A DNA stretch of 64,000 bases from Dermatemys mawii (Eukaryota > Chordata > Testudines > Dermatemydidae): contig ML677374.1 of assembly GCA_007922305.1 (NCBI GenBank), positions 13,511,511-13,575,510 on the forward strand, in the 5' to 3' direction. Position numbers and translations under genes: made by a program. Below are positions 21,693 to 35,900 of this stretch, piece after piece. The notes under the pieces were generated by a model. That model saw only the letters and a list, made by a program, of their open reading frames with translations, did not search any database and was not told where the DNA came from. Position 1 is the stretch's first letter. The number at the start of each line of letters is the position of its first letter.

Positions 21693-22923
21693 CTGAAAGA
21701 GAGAGAGAAGGAAAAATGTTGTTAGTACAAAAATACTCTTGAAAAACGTGCATTGATCAAGTTTCTGTCACACTCACACACAGGGCAAGTCTTCCAATTT
21801 CCATAAAAGATTTTTTTTTAAAGAAGAAAATAAAACAGCATAAAACCTATTCAAAATAACTTCTAAATATATTAATATTTTTGCTTTTTTAAAAAAAATA
21901 TTCTTGAAATAATAATAGCTAATAAATAACTAAGGCCAGTTCATTAGCTAGAATAGATCCATGAATCTCCCCTGATGTCAGTTCTTATTTTTACTTCTTT
22001 GAGTTTCTATTTCAAGAACATTTTAGCTTCACCCCGCTCCCAAAATATTCACCTTTTCGTACATATAAAAAAAACAAAACAAAGAGCCATCATACAACAT
22101 AATGGCCAAAGCACACGGAAAGCTGAGACATGTTAATAGCACTTCCCTGAGATTGACAGGACTGGTTTAAGGAATAATGCAGCTGGTTATGAGTTGGGGA
22201 CTTTTTGAGATCCTTCCGATTTGTGTCTGGAACCTGTGAAGTATCTTCACAGGCTGAGAACCCTGACTCCGTGACATATCCCTTGCCACTCCTTGCATCG
22301 GGCTGACAGGAGGAGAAGGGCTTCGGGTGTATGCCAGGGAGAAAGGTGACTACATTGTAACTTGTCTCTCCCAGAGGCAGATCCTGGAACGTGCTGCCAT
22401 CAAGTCTATTGGAGCCGAAAGGGCTGAGTGCGCTCTGCACCTTGCAGGATTGAGTCACCAATTGGCAGTGCCAAAAGAGAACTCCATGCAGTTGTGAAGA
22501 GGGTCAGGCGCTGGAATGGTTGCTCCCTGTGGTGTGTTTCCCTCTCAGGACAGGACACTAAGTCATTCCTGCCCTGGCCACCGTTACCTCCCTCTTGGCA
22601 GCATCAGTATATCATGGAGGAGGCTTCACTGATGGACACTGGCAGAGGCCAGCCCATGGCAGCCCTGCAGAACATGCTGAACTGGTCTAGGGGAGATGCT
22701 GTGTGGTCTCTTTGCTGATGAGCCAGCTCTTCCCAGAGGCAACAGAGGGACAGCAGCTCAAAACCGAGCGTTCCCCTTCTTTAATAGACTTGGTGTCACC
22801 ATTCTAAGTTAGGGGTTTATAGCATTTCTAGGGCCAGTGAAGGCAAGAAATTAAGGCTGGTAGGGGAAGAACCCTGAGCTAGACAGAGATGCAGGAACTT
22901 GGGTGACATTTAGAAGACTTTAC

Positions 22924-23060
22924 CACAAGTGAGATCTGATTTGTTGAAGATGTGGACTCCATATTGGAAGAGGAGGAAGAGGAAGATGAGGATGAGGATG
23001 ATATCAAATTCCCTTCAGAGATCCTCTTCCGCTTTCGTTTGGGAACACTGTTGTCTTTTT
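22924..23060 (-). CDS. GTF2IRD1: GTF2IRD1 exon: basic NLS and 12-serine run
   Basis: This 137-nt exon lies between CTCTTCAG and GTG|GTAAAG. It encodes [17 protein letters not shown], then a run of 12 serines, then a short polar end NQISLV. The PKRKRKR cluster is a likely nuclear localisation signal. The serine run is encoded by mixed TCA, TCC and TCT codons, so it is not a recent single-codon expansion. On the opposite strand the same bases read as a poly-acidic ORF, which is a shadow. Confidence 0.95.
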
Positions 23061-23959
23061 CTGAAGAGGAGGATGGGAAAGAAATGAGTTATCTGAATGG
23101 CTGTTTCTCCAGCTTAGGAATGGAAGCCAACACCACACCCAGGCCCTTTCAAGGCCCTGGGCGTAGAGCATACTAGTTTCACACAGAAGACAGAATGCAA
23201 AATAAAAGTATCTCCATAGGCTTTTCCCGTGCCTCCACCAGCGAGGGAAGAGTGAACACACCCTTTCCCTCTGGCCCCTGGGCCTAGCTTCCTCTTTCTT
23301 ATATATCCTGCTCAGCCCTGTGACAGGCACAGATCCGTAACTCTTTGCAGGTTGCTGCTTCACCTTGTCATGGTCAGGCTTAAGTTCTCTATTCATAGGA
23401 TACATCTTAGGGCATTAGAGGCCTTCCTACTGAGAGATTGCAAACTTGGAAGCTAACAAGTGCCAGTCGCATTGGTGGCTTTAGTGAAATGGAGGCATGT
23501 CCAGTAGGACTTGGATTGAGAGCACGGACTCCTCTTAAGCATGATTCCATCTTTGCATAGTAAAAAACAGTATTCGGGCTCAGATTTTCTAAATCACCTT
23601 GAGGGATTTATTCAGCACCAGCCATTAAAATTAACGGGAAGGACATTCAAATCCCCTAGGCGACTGAAAATCTTAGTCTAAAACTACAGCCCATTTCCCT
23701 TTCACACACAGACTCAGGAAAGCTGCTGAAGAGAAGCCAAACCTGTGAGTTTTCCTTCCTGGGCAGACCCCAGACTTTGTCTCAGGCCCCAGCTGGATGA
23801 TATGAGAGAGAAGATTAGGAAGAAAAGCATCAACCTAACTAGCCTGCTCTATTTTCTTTTGAACCTGGAGTCTGGTCCCCTGTGTGTTTTGTGCCACAAT
23901 CTGTACATTTTGCTTTGCAGTCTGCTCCACTGGAAGGAGAGCTTTCGCATGGGACTTAC

Positions 23960-23997
23960 CTGTTTGTTTGGCCTCAGTGCATATTTCAGCAAACGGC
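23960..23997 (-). CDS. GTF2IRD1: GTF2IRD1 38-nt exon PFAEICTEAKQT
   Basis: The exon completes the Gln codon of the preceding exon and encodes PFAEICTEAKQT. It is flanked by TTACACAG and G|GTAAGT. The first six residues are the conserved start of the C-terminal tail after the last repeat. It is too short for ORF scanning and is placed by homology and phase. Confidence 0.92.
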
Positions 23998-26107
23998 CTG
24001 TGTAAGAAACAAGGTGGAGATTAGTGATTATGAATGGTTAGGGCACAGATGTTCTTTATCCCTTGCATAGCTAACCATCTCCTAGTGGGGTTTCCTCTGT
24101 CTCGTGCGTTTGGAGGCAGACCAGACCTTCGAGGCTGTACTAGGGCACAGGACTGTCTCCTCTGGCAGCCTACCCAGAATCCTCCCACAGCAGAGCCACA
24201 ACAGACTGAGTCTTCTGCACAGAGCATTATTAGCCTCAGGAAAATGACCTGAAAATTGCTCATCTGGACATCTAAGCAATTCTTTGCTTTGCTCCTGGTT
24301 GGGCTCCGGGATCTCATGGCAACCCCTTGGGCACTTATCTTCCCAGTGGCCACCAGAGGGGAGAAGGAGAAGAGGTCAAAGATGGAGACCAGAGAGTGTA
24401 TTTCCTAGCCATGCTCCCTCCAGCCTTGCACTGGAGCAGATTCCTGCCTCTTTTGCAAGCATAATCGGGATGAAGGAGCAGAGTCCACAAGAGAAGGCTG
24501 GCTCCCCACGCCGTATTCCAGTGGAGCGTGCCATCCTAGCATATAGGTAAAGTCCCGGCCAAGTGTACTGAGCAGACCCCAGACTTTGGATCCCTCCCCT
24601 TCCCCTTTGAAACAGCAGCTAGGAGAGGAGTCAGACTGTAACATGCACTGTACAGGATGGCTCTTTTGGTACCAGCAGGACTTCAGACCCACTCCTAACT
24701 GTGTGTGGATACAGCTTTCAGCTGGCCAGGGGCCTCCAACCACGAACCAGCAGAAACCAGATCCTTCCGCATCCCTTCCATAAGCCACCGCCCACTCTCA
24801 TGTAGTCAGCCCCATAGGTTCCCCCACATAGCTCTGAAGTGACACTGAGCTTCCCCAGGGAGATAAGCAGAACACATTCTAACCTCCACCCCAGAATCCT
24901 TTTCCATCCCACAAGTGCCAGCAGCCACATCTCAGAGGACTCCACTCTGAGCAGGAGTTTGCCAACAGCGCCCTGAGCATCTGACACCCTGACAATAGCA
25001 ACCCCCTAAGAAAGACTCTTCTCAGCCTCTGTGAAAAACACCAGGCAAAAAGGAAACATTTGGAAGCTCCTTCTGATTCCTCCTTAGACAAGTGGAGCTA
25101 CAAGTTGCCATGGGGGCAAAACCAAAACCAGCAGGAGTTATCCTGTTCTGGAGTAAGACAATGAACGTTTGAAACTCTGTCTGGGGTGCAGCAGGACCCC
25201 AGGAATTCCTTCAGTCTGTCTGGATAACCCGCACGGGCTTGGTCTTCAGAGATGGGATCTCAGCCAGACTGGTTGAAAACACTGGGGAAAAGACTTGAGG
25301 CAAGCTGTCTTTTAAGAGATAGTGGAATGCTTTGAGAGGTAAGCCAAGGCTCTAGAAAGCAGGGTATGATTTTGTTTTATATGTAACCACTTGTCTCCAG
25401 TAGTCTCACTCTCTATCATTTGAATCTCTGTTCTTTAATCATCAACTTATTCAGGGTTTTCACTGTGTGTTAAGTAGAGGGTGATGATGAGTTGGCTCTT
25501 ACAAGCTGGTGTGTGCTCTTCCTTTGGGAGTAGCGAATCAAAGCTCTGTGAGAGTTCAGAGGAATGGGGCTGAACACCCCAGAGGGATGCTCAGAGGACT
25601 CAAGGGTTGGGGTGTTTCTATTGCTAACCTGAACAGACAGGGCGAGGCCTGTGTTGCCAGAAGCTGGTGGTTTCCAGGGGCTGATCCCAGGCAGGAACAG
25701 ACAACACTTCCTCACACTAAGGGCAGGTGGAGGCGAGAGACCTCACAACCCTGAATACCCCTGGGAAGCTCAGTGCAGAGAGGCCATATCACCATAACAA
25801 AGCTTTTCGTTAACAAAAAGTGTTCTCAGTGCTCAGGGGCATCAACCCCAGATTACTTTTCAGTTGAAAGTTCCTTAGCAATGTGAGCAACTGCCTAATG
25901 AAACCATCAGCAGTACATTCCTTCGGCCAGATCATCAGTTCGTGTTCATCAGCACTGCTCCCCTGACATTTAGCCAGTTGTTTGCTAGAGATGAGGACAC
26001 GCTGCCTTGTCTCATTTCCTACGAATTGGACCCCAACCATTCCGTGGTCTGGCAGGATTCCTCATGTAGCTGAGAGACCTGAGCATTCTTACAAATGTAA
26101 AACAGTA

Positions 26108-26206
26108 GATACTACGAGCCAGATCCTCAGCCAGTGTAAACTCTTACTGCTCCACTGCAATCCATGGAACTATGCCAGTTTACACCAGCTGGGGATTCTG
26201 GCCTTA
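26108..26206. repeat. Palindromic MITE
   Basis: The inverted arms GCCAGATCCTCAGCCAGTGT and GTTTACACCAGCTGGGGATT with CTGGC form a hairpin around a CCATGG-containing centre. It belongs to the same family as the remnant at 11970. It ends about 50 nt below the 3' edge of the exon at 26253. Confidence 0.65.
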
Positions 26207-26251
26207 CATATTTAAAAAAGACCCCAGAAGTACAGGAGTTATTGAGACTTA

Positions 26252-26518
<267 letters not shown>

Positions 26519-27809
26519 TCAATGGCAAAATTATGGATTTTCACTGTACTCAATGCAATTTTCCTAGACATTTCATATTTTGCTTCATAAACTGTTTTCA
26601 AAGTGTAAACATCAAACCACTTACTGAAGGGAATAGATTTGCTATTCAAGGAAGGAAAAGACATCCCCTGGGGGAATTTTGAATGCTTTCCAATGTCTAG
26701 GATTGGTAGAATTGGATTTTTATTTTTTATAATTTGATGGATATTAGAAATGTTTGTTTTTAAGCGTTTTAAAGATTTTTATTGATTTACATGTTCAGTT
26801 GTTTGAAATTATGGTGGATATCAGACAACAATTCTTTAATAGCAGTAAATACTGAGATTCAAAAGGTTAAAGCTTTATAACCATTAAAACACTAAATTGT
26901 CAATATCACATGTCAAAATATACAAAATAAATATCCTCCAATCAAACTCAAATAAGTTCTCAAGCAGTCTTTTTCTTACTTTGCCTATCTGTACATTTTG
27001 ATTATTGTTGATGGAAATATTTTTTCTTCTGTGTGTGATGAAATCAACGTTTACTGATAAAAATTAAATCTTTGCAAGCGTACTGATTCTCAGCTCCTTC
27101 CCTAGAAGTCAGGAATTCACACAAGCAAAATACATCCAGGGCCTTTTTTCAGGGTGCATTGGCTAAGCCAATCAGTTACAGGTTTAACAGTCAGAGGCAC
27201 ATTACAGTGGTAGGGCCTAGTGTTTTGGAAGTCAAAAAAGATTGGCTTCACTATGGGATTTCAACATTACTGGGATACTGCTTTAAAATGAGCTCTTGGA
27301 TAAGTCACACTTCTGAATATCCGCACTCAAACTTCTTGCAAGGAGAGAAAAAACACCTCTGGGCTCTGTCAGATTAAGTTACAACCCCGTTTCTTTTCAC
27401 TAGCCCAGCACTAGTAAGGCATACTAATTCCTTATGAAATGATGAAATTGCTTCATGTCTGTCGGTCCTATTTATTGTCAGTTTACTTGGTGCCTGGTAA
27501 GCAATCTCGCTATTAGGCACAGTTGGGGGCTATTATGCAAAACCTGTAATATTTACGTGCACATCCCATATCTGTATCTGTAGGTATCACCTATATTATG
27601 ACATATAGTCATGGTTATAACATAACCTGATGCACCAGGGATGCCCACATCCTCAAAAAACGTGGGTAAGGTGTTTTGTTCCTGATCAAGTTATGTGAAA
27701 AGTGACAGCCCATGGTTGCAATATATGCCACCTCATCAGCATTTACTGATAATCCCTTCTCCATCTCCAGAGACACAAAGAGGTTAGAGAGGAGCACTGG
27801 GAGTTAAAA

Positions 27810-28500
27810 ACTTTGAAGATGCAAGCACTGCAGGTTAAAGTTTTGTTTTCTTTTCATGGAGATCATCTTTACCAACTGTTCCAAGTCCAACCTGACATTT
27901 GCTATTGGGTAAGGACTGTTCAGGGAATGCACTGCTTATTTTCTAGCTCCTATATCGAAGGGACTCAGTTACACCAGCTCAGACCCAAGGTCCATCCAGT
28001 ATGGCGTTTTGTCCTGGACGCGTCAGAGGAAGGTGTAAAACACCAGCGTGGACAGCTATGGAATAACCTGGTAATCTGGGGCTATGCACAGTTTTGTGGC
28101 TGGAACTGGGTAATACAAACCAAAACCAGACTCGGGACTCTCTGGCCCTGATTCTGATCCCACATACAACAGTGGAACACCTGCATAGTCCCACTGACTC
28201 TTGTGGAGTTATTTCTAAATCTACACTTTAGACAGCTGAGAGGAGAGTCAAGCCCTATGTGTCTCAGTCCAACTCATGCAATAAGCATATTATACAACTG
28301 GGTAAGCAGCAATAACTATACAGCATAGGTCCTGGAAATTGGGATGCTACCACACCCCCTGGCTTGAAGTGGTTTCCATTATATACAGGGCTTATTGCTT
28401 GGTTCAATGGCTCTTAGCACCCTGACTATAAAAATTGTTCCAGCACCTCTGCTGTACAGAGGAACAGGACTTATTTAGCAAATAAGTATTGGTTTTACAT
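27810..28500. other. Intronic sequence with old repeat fragments
   Basis: GTCCATCCAGTATGGCGTTT resembles part of a CR1-like element. The stretch at 28148-28215 resembles half of a fold-back MITE. No exon is supported. Confidence 0.35.
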
Positions 28501-29282
28501 CTGGAACTTATCCAGCAACACCCAGACTGTGTGAAAGATCACAGGGTTTTTTTCAACCATTCTATGCAGCTGTTGTCCAATAGCTGGCTCTTCCTGCTGG
28601 AAACCAACAGACGGACTCAGTAACATAATATTTTCCTCTGTATAGAACATCGGCCTCAGTTCTTTATTCCCTGCCTGGATTAGAACTGCTTCTGAGCTTG
28701 ATGTTGAGCAGTTTGCGGAATGGCAGACGGAGCACTTTGCCTTCATACCGTTGGCCAAGCTACAATTCCGCGTCAGGCAAATGATCTATACAACTTGGTT
28801 AATTGGGTGCGTAACTGTTACTTTCAGGAACCTGACACCTAAAGCAGACGCGGTCATTAGCTCTGCCGGCAGAGTCCATCTGTGGATCCTGCAGATTGAT
28901 AGCTACCCCGGAGCCCGGCACAACACAATGTGGCTTTTCCAAACTGCTTTGTGTCCCCATCAGTTACACAGCAATACTTTGTTGTTTCGTGCATAAAGAA
29001 TAAATATAACGAGACAAAAGTATTATTATAATTACTCCTAATAATCACATCCTGGACTGAATACATGTTGAGGCTAACGGACAGAGGGAAAGCAATTATC
29101 AGAAGTGTCTAAGAAGTTTAGGATCACAAGCCCCACTGAAAGTCAAATCACGTCTACATATTTACAGAAGATAAACAGTCTGAAAGCCAAGAAACGTGTT
29201 AGCCCAGGCCATGGTTATTACCAAGTATAACTCTAAGGCTCTGTATGAAAATACAGGGCTCTTCTGCTGAGTCACTCTAGAC

Positions 29283-30161
29283 CAGGGATCTCCTGACTTT
29301 TTTAACCGCGCACCCCTAGTAGAAAAAAAATTTCGAACAGGCACCCCCATGGGGGAAGCCCCGCACCCATCCATTCCCTCCCACTTCCCGCCCTACTGCC
29401 CCCCTCAGAACCCTTGCTCCTTGTCCCCTAACTGCTCCCCTGCGGCCAGTCGGGCTGCGCCTGGCTCTTCACGCGGGGCTACAGCCGTGGTGCCGGGCTC
29501 CCGGGGCCAGGACTCCAGGCTTCCAGAGCCAGGCTGGGTCTCTGCCGCGGCGCGGCGCGCGGGGCCGGGTCTCCAGCTGCTGCGCGGCGCCCGGCTCCTG
29601 GGGCCGGTTGTCCAGCCGCAGCGCCCGGCTCCCGGGGCCAGGCCAGGTCTCCGCGGTGGCGTGGCTCCCGGGGCCGGGTCTCCACCGCAGCGCCCGCCTG
29701 CTGGGGTCAGGTCTCCAGGCTCCCGGGGCCAGGTCTCCAGTTGCGGTGTGGCTCCCAGGGCCAGGGCCGGGTCTCCACTGTGGCGTGGCGCCCAGGGCTG
29801 GGTCTCTAGGCTCCTGGAGCCAGGCCAGGTCTCTGCTGCAGCACGGCTCCTGGGGCCAGGTCTCCAGCCGTGGCGCGGCGCCGGCTCCTGGGGACGGGTC
29901 TTCAGGCATGGCACCGCATCCGGCTCCCAGCTGCCGGATCCCCGGCCGTGGCATGGCTCCCGCGGTCGGTTGTCCAGCCGCGGCGTCTGACTCCCAGGGC
30001 TGGGTCTCCAGCCACGGCGTGGCGCCCGGCTCCCGGAGCCGGTTGTCCAGCCGTGGCGCCTGGCTCCTGGGGCCAGGCCGGGTCTCTGCCGCGGCGCTTC
30101 GCTGCTGGGGCGCCACGCACCCCCGTGGGTGGTCTCACGCACCCCAGTTTGCAGACCACTG
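29283..30161. mobile_element. hAT element with GC-rich tandem interior
   Basis: The ends CAGGGATCTCCTGAC and GTTTGCAGACCACTG are imperfect inverted repeats. They are flanked by a perfect 8-bp duplication CTCTAGAC at 29275-29282 and 30162-30169. Most of the interior is an imperfect array of GGCTCCCGGGGCCAGGTCTC-type units. There is no transposase. Large ORFs on both strands come from the array. Confidence 0.9.
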
Positions 30162-30439
30162 CTCTAGACACAGGTGCTAATATCCTGCCTTCACAGTCAG
30201 GGAAATTACTGCCGAGTGATGCCAGCAAGTGGAACCAATCAGCATCAACCAGAATACAAAGGGAAATAAAGGATATGGGGGGAGTATTTTGTCAAGTCCA
30301 AGAAAACGAGCAATCTAGTACAGTGGAGGTGCTAGGGGAACATTTGGAGCCTGCCAAATGCAGGCAGAAGTTTCTATTGTGCTATATTTAAGTTGGCCAT
30401 AAAGGCAATTACCAGGTAGGAGGTAAGTCTTGGAAACTA

Positions 30440-30516
30440 GGATGTGTGGCCCAGATCCTCAGAGGTATTTAGGCTCCTGAACTTAGGAGCCTAAACACCT
30501 TTGAGACCTGAGCCCA
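30440..30516. repeat. Hairpin MITE
   Basis: CCCAGATCCTCAGAGGTATT with TAGGCTCC is inverted as GGAGCCTAAACACCTTTGAG, giving an almost complete palindrome. Confidence 0.7.
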
Positions 30517-30589
30517 TGTGCTTTGTTGTAGACATAGGCATGGCCTTAGCCCATTCCGATGGAGTTAATTGATTGCACTATCAGTTTGC

Positions 30590-31330
30590 CACGTTGTGAT
30601 GACCAAGGAATCAATCTACGTGCAATTTATGGATTCTGTTTGACACTATGAACTCTCTATGTACCTACGTCAAACTACAAACTCCATTTGGACTGTGCCA
30701 TCTCTAACTTCAAGGGGTGGTGACAAGGGGCTAACAATGGAGGGTCATTAAACCTTGATGTCTTATTTAAATGGAAGCGCTTTTGGACAAAGAGCTGATC
30801 ACCACCCAGGGCAAACCAGTTTTTCAAGTTTTGGCTCCAGAGGCTGGTGATCAAGGAACAGATCCCATGAGAGGGGAATGAGGGAGGGACGATTGCAACT
30901 GACCAGAGGGTCATGTGGAAAAGGAGACAGGAAGTTATAAAAGGAGCAGGTCTGCTAAGTTGGAGGCAGCAGCTTTCTCCCACTGACCAGAACAGGAAAA
31001 GAAGCATGGAGTAGAGGGGTGTAGTCCAGGAGAGGTGACTGACTGACCAAATCCCAAAGAACACTGAAGAGTGGTGAGGAAACTCAGGCATGAAATTACA
31101 GGTCTTAGATCTGAATCTCTTGTAACAGGGATTGTTTTTTCAGTAAACCCTTTGCCAAGCCCGTGCCTGTTTACTTCATCTATTGTGTGTCCCTGGAAGG
31201 GTAAACAATCAACCAGAATGCTCACAAGAGTGGAGATCTGAGAAACGGTATGCCTAAGCTACACGAGGCTCACAGGGTTGGGGGATCAGCACCTGTCCTG
31301 GGCCCACAGCTAGGTCACAGGGCACCTCTT
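30590..31330 (+). repeat. Possible degraded LTR-like repeat
   Basis: A TATA-like TATAAAAG at 30936 sits in sequence that I associate with reptile LTRs. A further CAGTAAACCC stretch at about 31140 could be part of the same unit. I could not define the ends, a target duplication or internal domains, so this is tentative. Confidence 0.25.
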
Positions 31331-32816
31331 CCAGGAGGGATATCAGATAGAGAGTCTGTTCTTAGGGAGCACGCTAGACAGGCAGGAACCAGAGTTTGTC
31401 GGAAGCTTATCCAGTGACAAAGGGATGCTCGAAAACACATGGGCCCAAACACAGCAGCCTGGTAAGTGTCCACTAGGGGGAGCATGATCAGGGCTGTGAC
31501 GCATCCTACCGAAATTTTAAATGAAACAATCCAACTGCACAAGCTGTCCGACTGCTGCCAGACACAAGTGTGCTATCAAACTTCAAGGCCCTTTTGGCCC
31601 CCTCGTATGGATCTGCAGATTTCTTCTCTGAACATCTGGATTGAGTTTTTATTTACACTGAACTTCAAACCAAATGGGAAGGGAGGAGCCAGGGTATTCC
31701 CACTGTAAACCCACACACTGGATAGTTCTGGCTTTCCTGATCTGTCGGGCAGGAAGAGCAACAAAGGAGGGAAATGTGTTTCAGGCGATTAGCCCTTGCC
31801 CTTTCTCCCGCTTGGCACTCGCACTTTCTTGGGATTACTGCTGTTGTGTTTGTTTCTCTTTAAGGAGGGGTGGAAGGGAATCAGGGATGTTCTGCTCCAG
31901 AGCAGAAAGCTGAAGCAGCACTTTTGTGGATGGCAAATAGGCTCCTAGAATGAGAATTTTCAAGCTATCAGAGCAGAGAGGTTATAGCAGACAGCCAGAG
32001 TAGACCTGTTTGCTTGACCACGGCATGGTAATGGAGAAAGCACCATAGTGTGATTCTGTAAATCCCTACACTCTGATTGGCTAGTGGTTGACATTCAATA
32101 CAGCGTACAGGGATTTGCATGATGTTTGAGAAATAACCATAGAGTGGTTATGCAAATCAGACTCCCAGACCCACAATGGGGGAACAGCTATTCCCAGTTA
32201 GGCACCAGTAACTGTACTGCATCCCTGCTCTGAGACAATTCTACTGCTGCATGCTGTACAGAAAGCTGCAGGGTTGGTTTGTTTTTATTTCTATGGCATG
32301 TTTGCAAGAGATTGGAGGTGGAAGTACAGGAATTATGGGACACCCAGACAGCCTGCAAACCGTATTTTTAAATACCACCTTCCTTCAGGTCCCTGGCCTA
32401 CTTCTAGCACATTTTCCCAAAACACGCCTTGCGTCTGGCATTTTGGCACATCGTGATTGAACCTTGCTGTGCAGCAAAAAGCAGGCAGAGATGAGGTGTG
32501 TGTCATGCTCCTGGGAGTTAGGAGGCAGGTGCATTTGCTGAGCATACCCCTGTTTATTCTAGCTTGTTACACCTTAAAAATGCACCAGTGGCTGACATAA
32601 GACTAAAGAAGTTCTATTGCCTGGACATGTTTCTCATCCCTCAGCCCCCACCCCCTTTAAAGGCCCTGATGTAGACAAGGTAACAGTCCCAGCTGTCAGT
32701 CACTGTTGAGACGAGGACTGTCTCTAGAGATGAGCTGAAGCATGGGGCAGTGAGAAGAACCCTGTGCCCCAGCAAGCTGCCATGTGCTTGATCCATAAAT
32801 AGAGCACTTCAGACTA

Positions 32817-32969
<153 letters not shown>

Positions 32970-32999
32970 TCAAGCAGGCCTCTTAGTTCCCCTCTCCAG

Positions 33000-35900
33000 C
33001 ATAATCAATAACAAAAAAAGGCCCAGAGAACATGTCATCTCACTGCCACACAGCTGCTTCATCCAAGACATAACAGATTTCAAACTGCACTGTTCCTTGC
33101 TTTGCACCTTGTGTTATCTTTTATACCTGTGCAGCAGGAGTATAAAATGCTGTCAAATCTGCATTTGCCACGCACTTACACAAACAATAGCATTTTACAT
33201 CCACTTTGCAAGACTGTAAATGACAACACAGTAAGCAAAGCAATGGAGAATGCAGGTCCTTAGAGTCCCAAGTACTCACAAGTGATACAAGAGTGAGAGC
33301 ACAGTTTGATAAGGAGGCTTCTAAGTACAGGGCTGTTTTATAAATACATCATATAAACAACCTGGCCTTTCTAGCCTTTTCAAATTATCCTCATTAGGCC
33401 AAACTTCATTTTTCTTTCATTTTATTGACACAGTCGCTTATTTAGACATTTTGCTGCTATTCAGCATCCTTAGGGAGTTTCAGAGAAACACAACTGCATC
33501 CAAAAAGTGATCTCTACAATGCTTTCCCAGCCCTGAGACTTACAGGTCCTGGTGATAAATCTCTAGAATTCAAAGAGTGAAGAGTTTCTTTCACATACAC
33601 TCCACCCCCAAAATCAGATGATAGCTATAAAACCCAGATCAATTAACGGGACTGGGTACTTGTTAAGATTACGTATTCTGTAAAGATTACTTCAGCTGCA
33701 TACTTGCTGGCTATCTAGTGGAAAGCCTAGTCCAGTATTCCTAATAGAGAGCCATCCTCTTGAAATTAACTTCTCTATCTGTCCACAGTTAAATTACTCC
33801 TGGGAGACATCTGCTGTCTTCAGAAGTGCAGAACTTGAGGGGAGGGCGGTTGTGGATCACAAGGCGAGATAAACGTGGGGATCAGTGGCACGCACATGTC
33901 CACATCATCAAAGCCTAATGATGTATGAAACATCCTTTCTGTTTCTAACCCGGTTAACAAGTCAGAGTAGGACACGATGATCCGGGCATGTGATAAGATC
34001 CAGGTGCTCCAGGGAGCTGAAGTAGGAAGGGGGCTTATTTCAAAAACGAGTAAGATAGACACTGTGTTAGCACAGGAGCGGCCATGGGGCCATCTTCAGA
34101 ACCCCACTGCTCGAGAGTCCTGTTGTTCTGCATGGGGTAAGATTTAATACACATTTTAGCCTCATTACTGGATTGTAAATATACTTTTTGGTTATGGTAT
34201 TGGTACTTTACACAAGGCTGTGCTTGTCTAGGGATGATAAGTTGGGACAGGGTCTTTCAGTGATATCCACAGAGAGACAGTACACTTGCAAATAAGGCTA
34301 GAATACATTCTGGGCTGATTGCGAGGTAGAAGAGCAGTCCAACGGCCGGCTGTTACAAAGAATGGTTGGAGTTTGTCCAACACTTCATTTCCCTGGCCCG
34401 CAGAAATGGCATTTTCAGGATCTGGGAATGAAGCTCCTTTAAAATACTCCTCTCAAGCAGTCCTTTCTGGCTAGTCCAGGTCAATGTGGGGCTGCAGGGA
34501 TGGGAACAATATCAGAGGGCCCCGTTCCCTGTTATCTCCCTCTAATAATATCTTTGTTAAACAGACAGACTCTTCCTAGTTATCAATTAAGATTAGGAAT
34601 TGGCCTTAATATTAAAGTGAGGAGAGTCAGCTTCCAGTTAATGTCTGCAAGATTGAATACTCTGGTAGGAAAAATAGACAGTATTGGAAGAAAAGCATAT
34701 TGTGTACCGCACATGTACATAGGCTGGTTACACACAGGACATACTCATCTGACTACACAGCCGTGGTGCAGAGATACTGACAGTTTGTTTAATCACTGCT
34801 GTTTGTTTAACTTCAGTGGCAATATGCTCACAGCCTCAATTCAGGAAAGCGTTTCAGCACAAATGCTTTGTTGAATCAGGGCCTGTGTTGCTTTAGCATC
34901 ATCTTCAGAACCTGGGTTTTGTTGTTGTAGAACTATTGTCCAGTGTCCTTGGTGTTCTCACAGTTTGTTTGCCAACCACCTCAGAGTTGGTGTCTTCAGT
35001 AATGCCCATACCAGACATTCAAAAAGCCTGAGTTAAGGGAATTGCATGACTTTGGAGGCCTAGCAACCAGCCACGAGACATTATTTATTTATTTATTTAT
35101 TGGTTCTTTTTCTGTGCTTTCAGTTTCTGCACCTTTATGATGCAAGTCATTCAGGTCACATTTCCAAGGTTTTCTCTAAAACCAAGAGGGTTAGAAATGT
35201 AATTTTTAAATGAAAGCTGAGATTCTCATGCCTCTAGGAGTTGGGGCTTTAAGTAAAATAGAAAGTAGAGTGAGATTCACAACAGAATCTCAAGAGTTAG
35301 CAATACGGCATCCTCATTCCTGATTACCTCACGCGCATAACCTGAAGCATCAGGGCGCAGCCTCATAAAAACTTCTCCTCTGAGCTGATGAGATTGAAAG
35401 ACAATAGCTCTGTATGCCAGACACTGAACTCAAAAAGCAGTTAAAACTTTAAACAAAACGTTAAAAGAAGCTTGAAGCCAAGTAACAGCTCGTATTCAGT
35501 GAGCGCAATGAAGAAGCTTGAAAGGAACATGCCAAAAATTGGCCACAAGGAACTGATTTCAAGAAAGAAAAGAATATATATTTTTTTTTTTTGCTTTCCA
35601 ATTACAGGAGGTGCATGTTTTCGCCAGGACTGTAGTAGGCTCATCAGTCCTAACACCTGCACATCCCTTTCTACTCCCTCTGAGACTTTCCTGTTATTTA
35701 TGCTGTTTCCTGGGCCTACGGATGTATAGATGGTAGCAGACAAAGAAAGAAATATCAAAATCAAGTGGTTTGTTGTTGGTGGTGATGTCGTCTAACTTTA
35801 CGGCATTTTGATTTCTCTGGGATTTAAAATGCTGAAGCTTTTGCCCTTTCACTAATCCTCCAAGTGACTATGAAAGGAAAAAGATCTGAACTTGTCGTCT

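Noticed and set aside
22090..22461. 123-codon minus-strand ORF between the last two GTF2IRD1 exons
   Set aside because: It lies in an intron whose flanking exons join in phase without it, and it has no known domain.
22952..23176. Plus-strand ORF with a long acidic run
   Set aside because: It is the antisense shadow of the GTF2IRD1 poly-serine exon on the minus strand.
29349..30391. Several ORFs of 170-245 codons on both strands
   Set aside because: They lie in the GC-rich tandem interior of a hAT element with an 8-bp target duplication. All frames are open because of composition and translations are Gly/Pro/Arg/Ala repeats.
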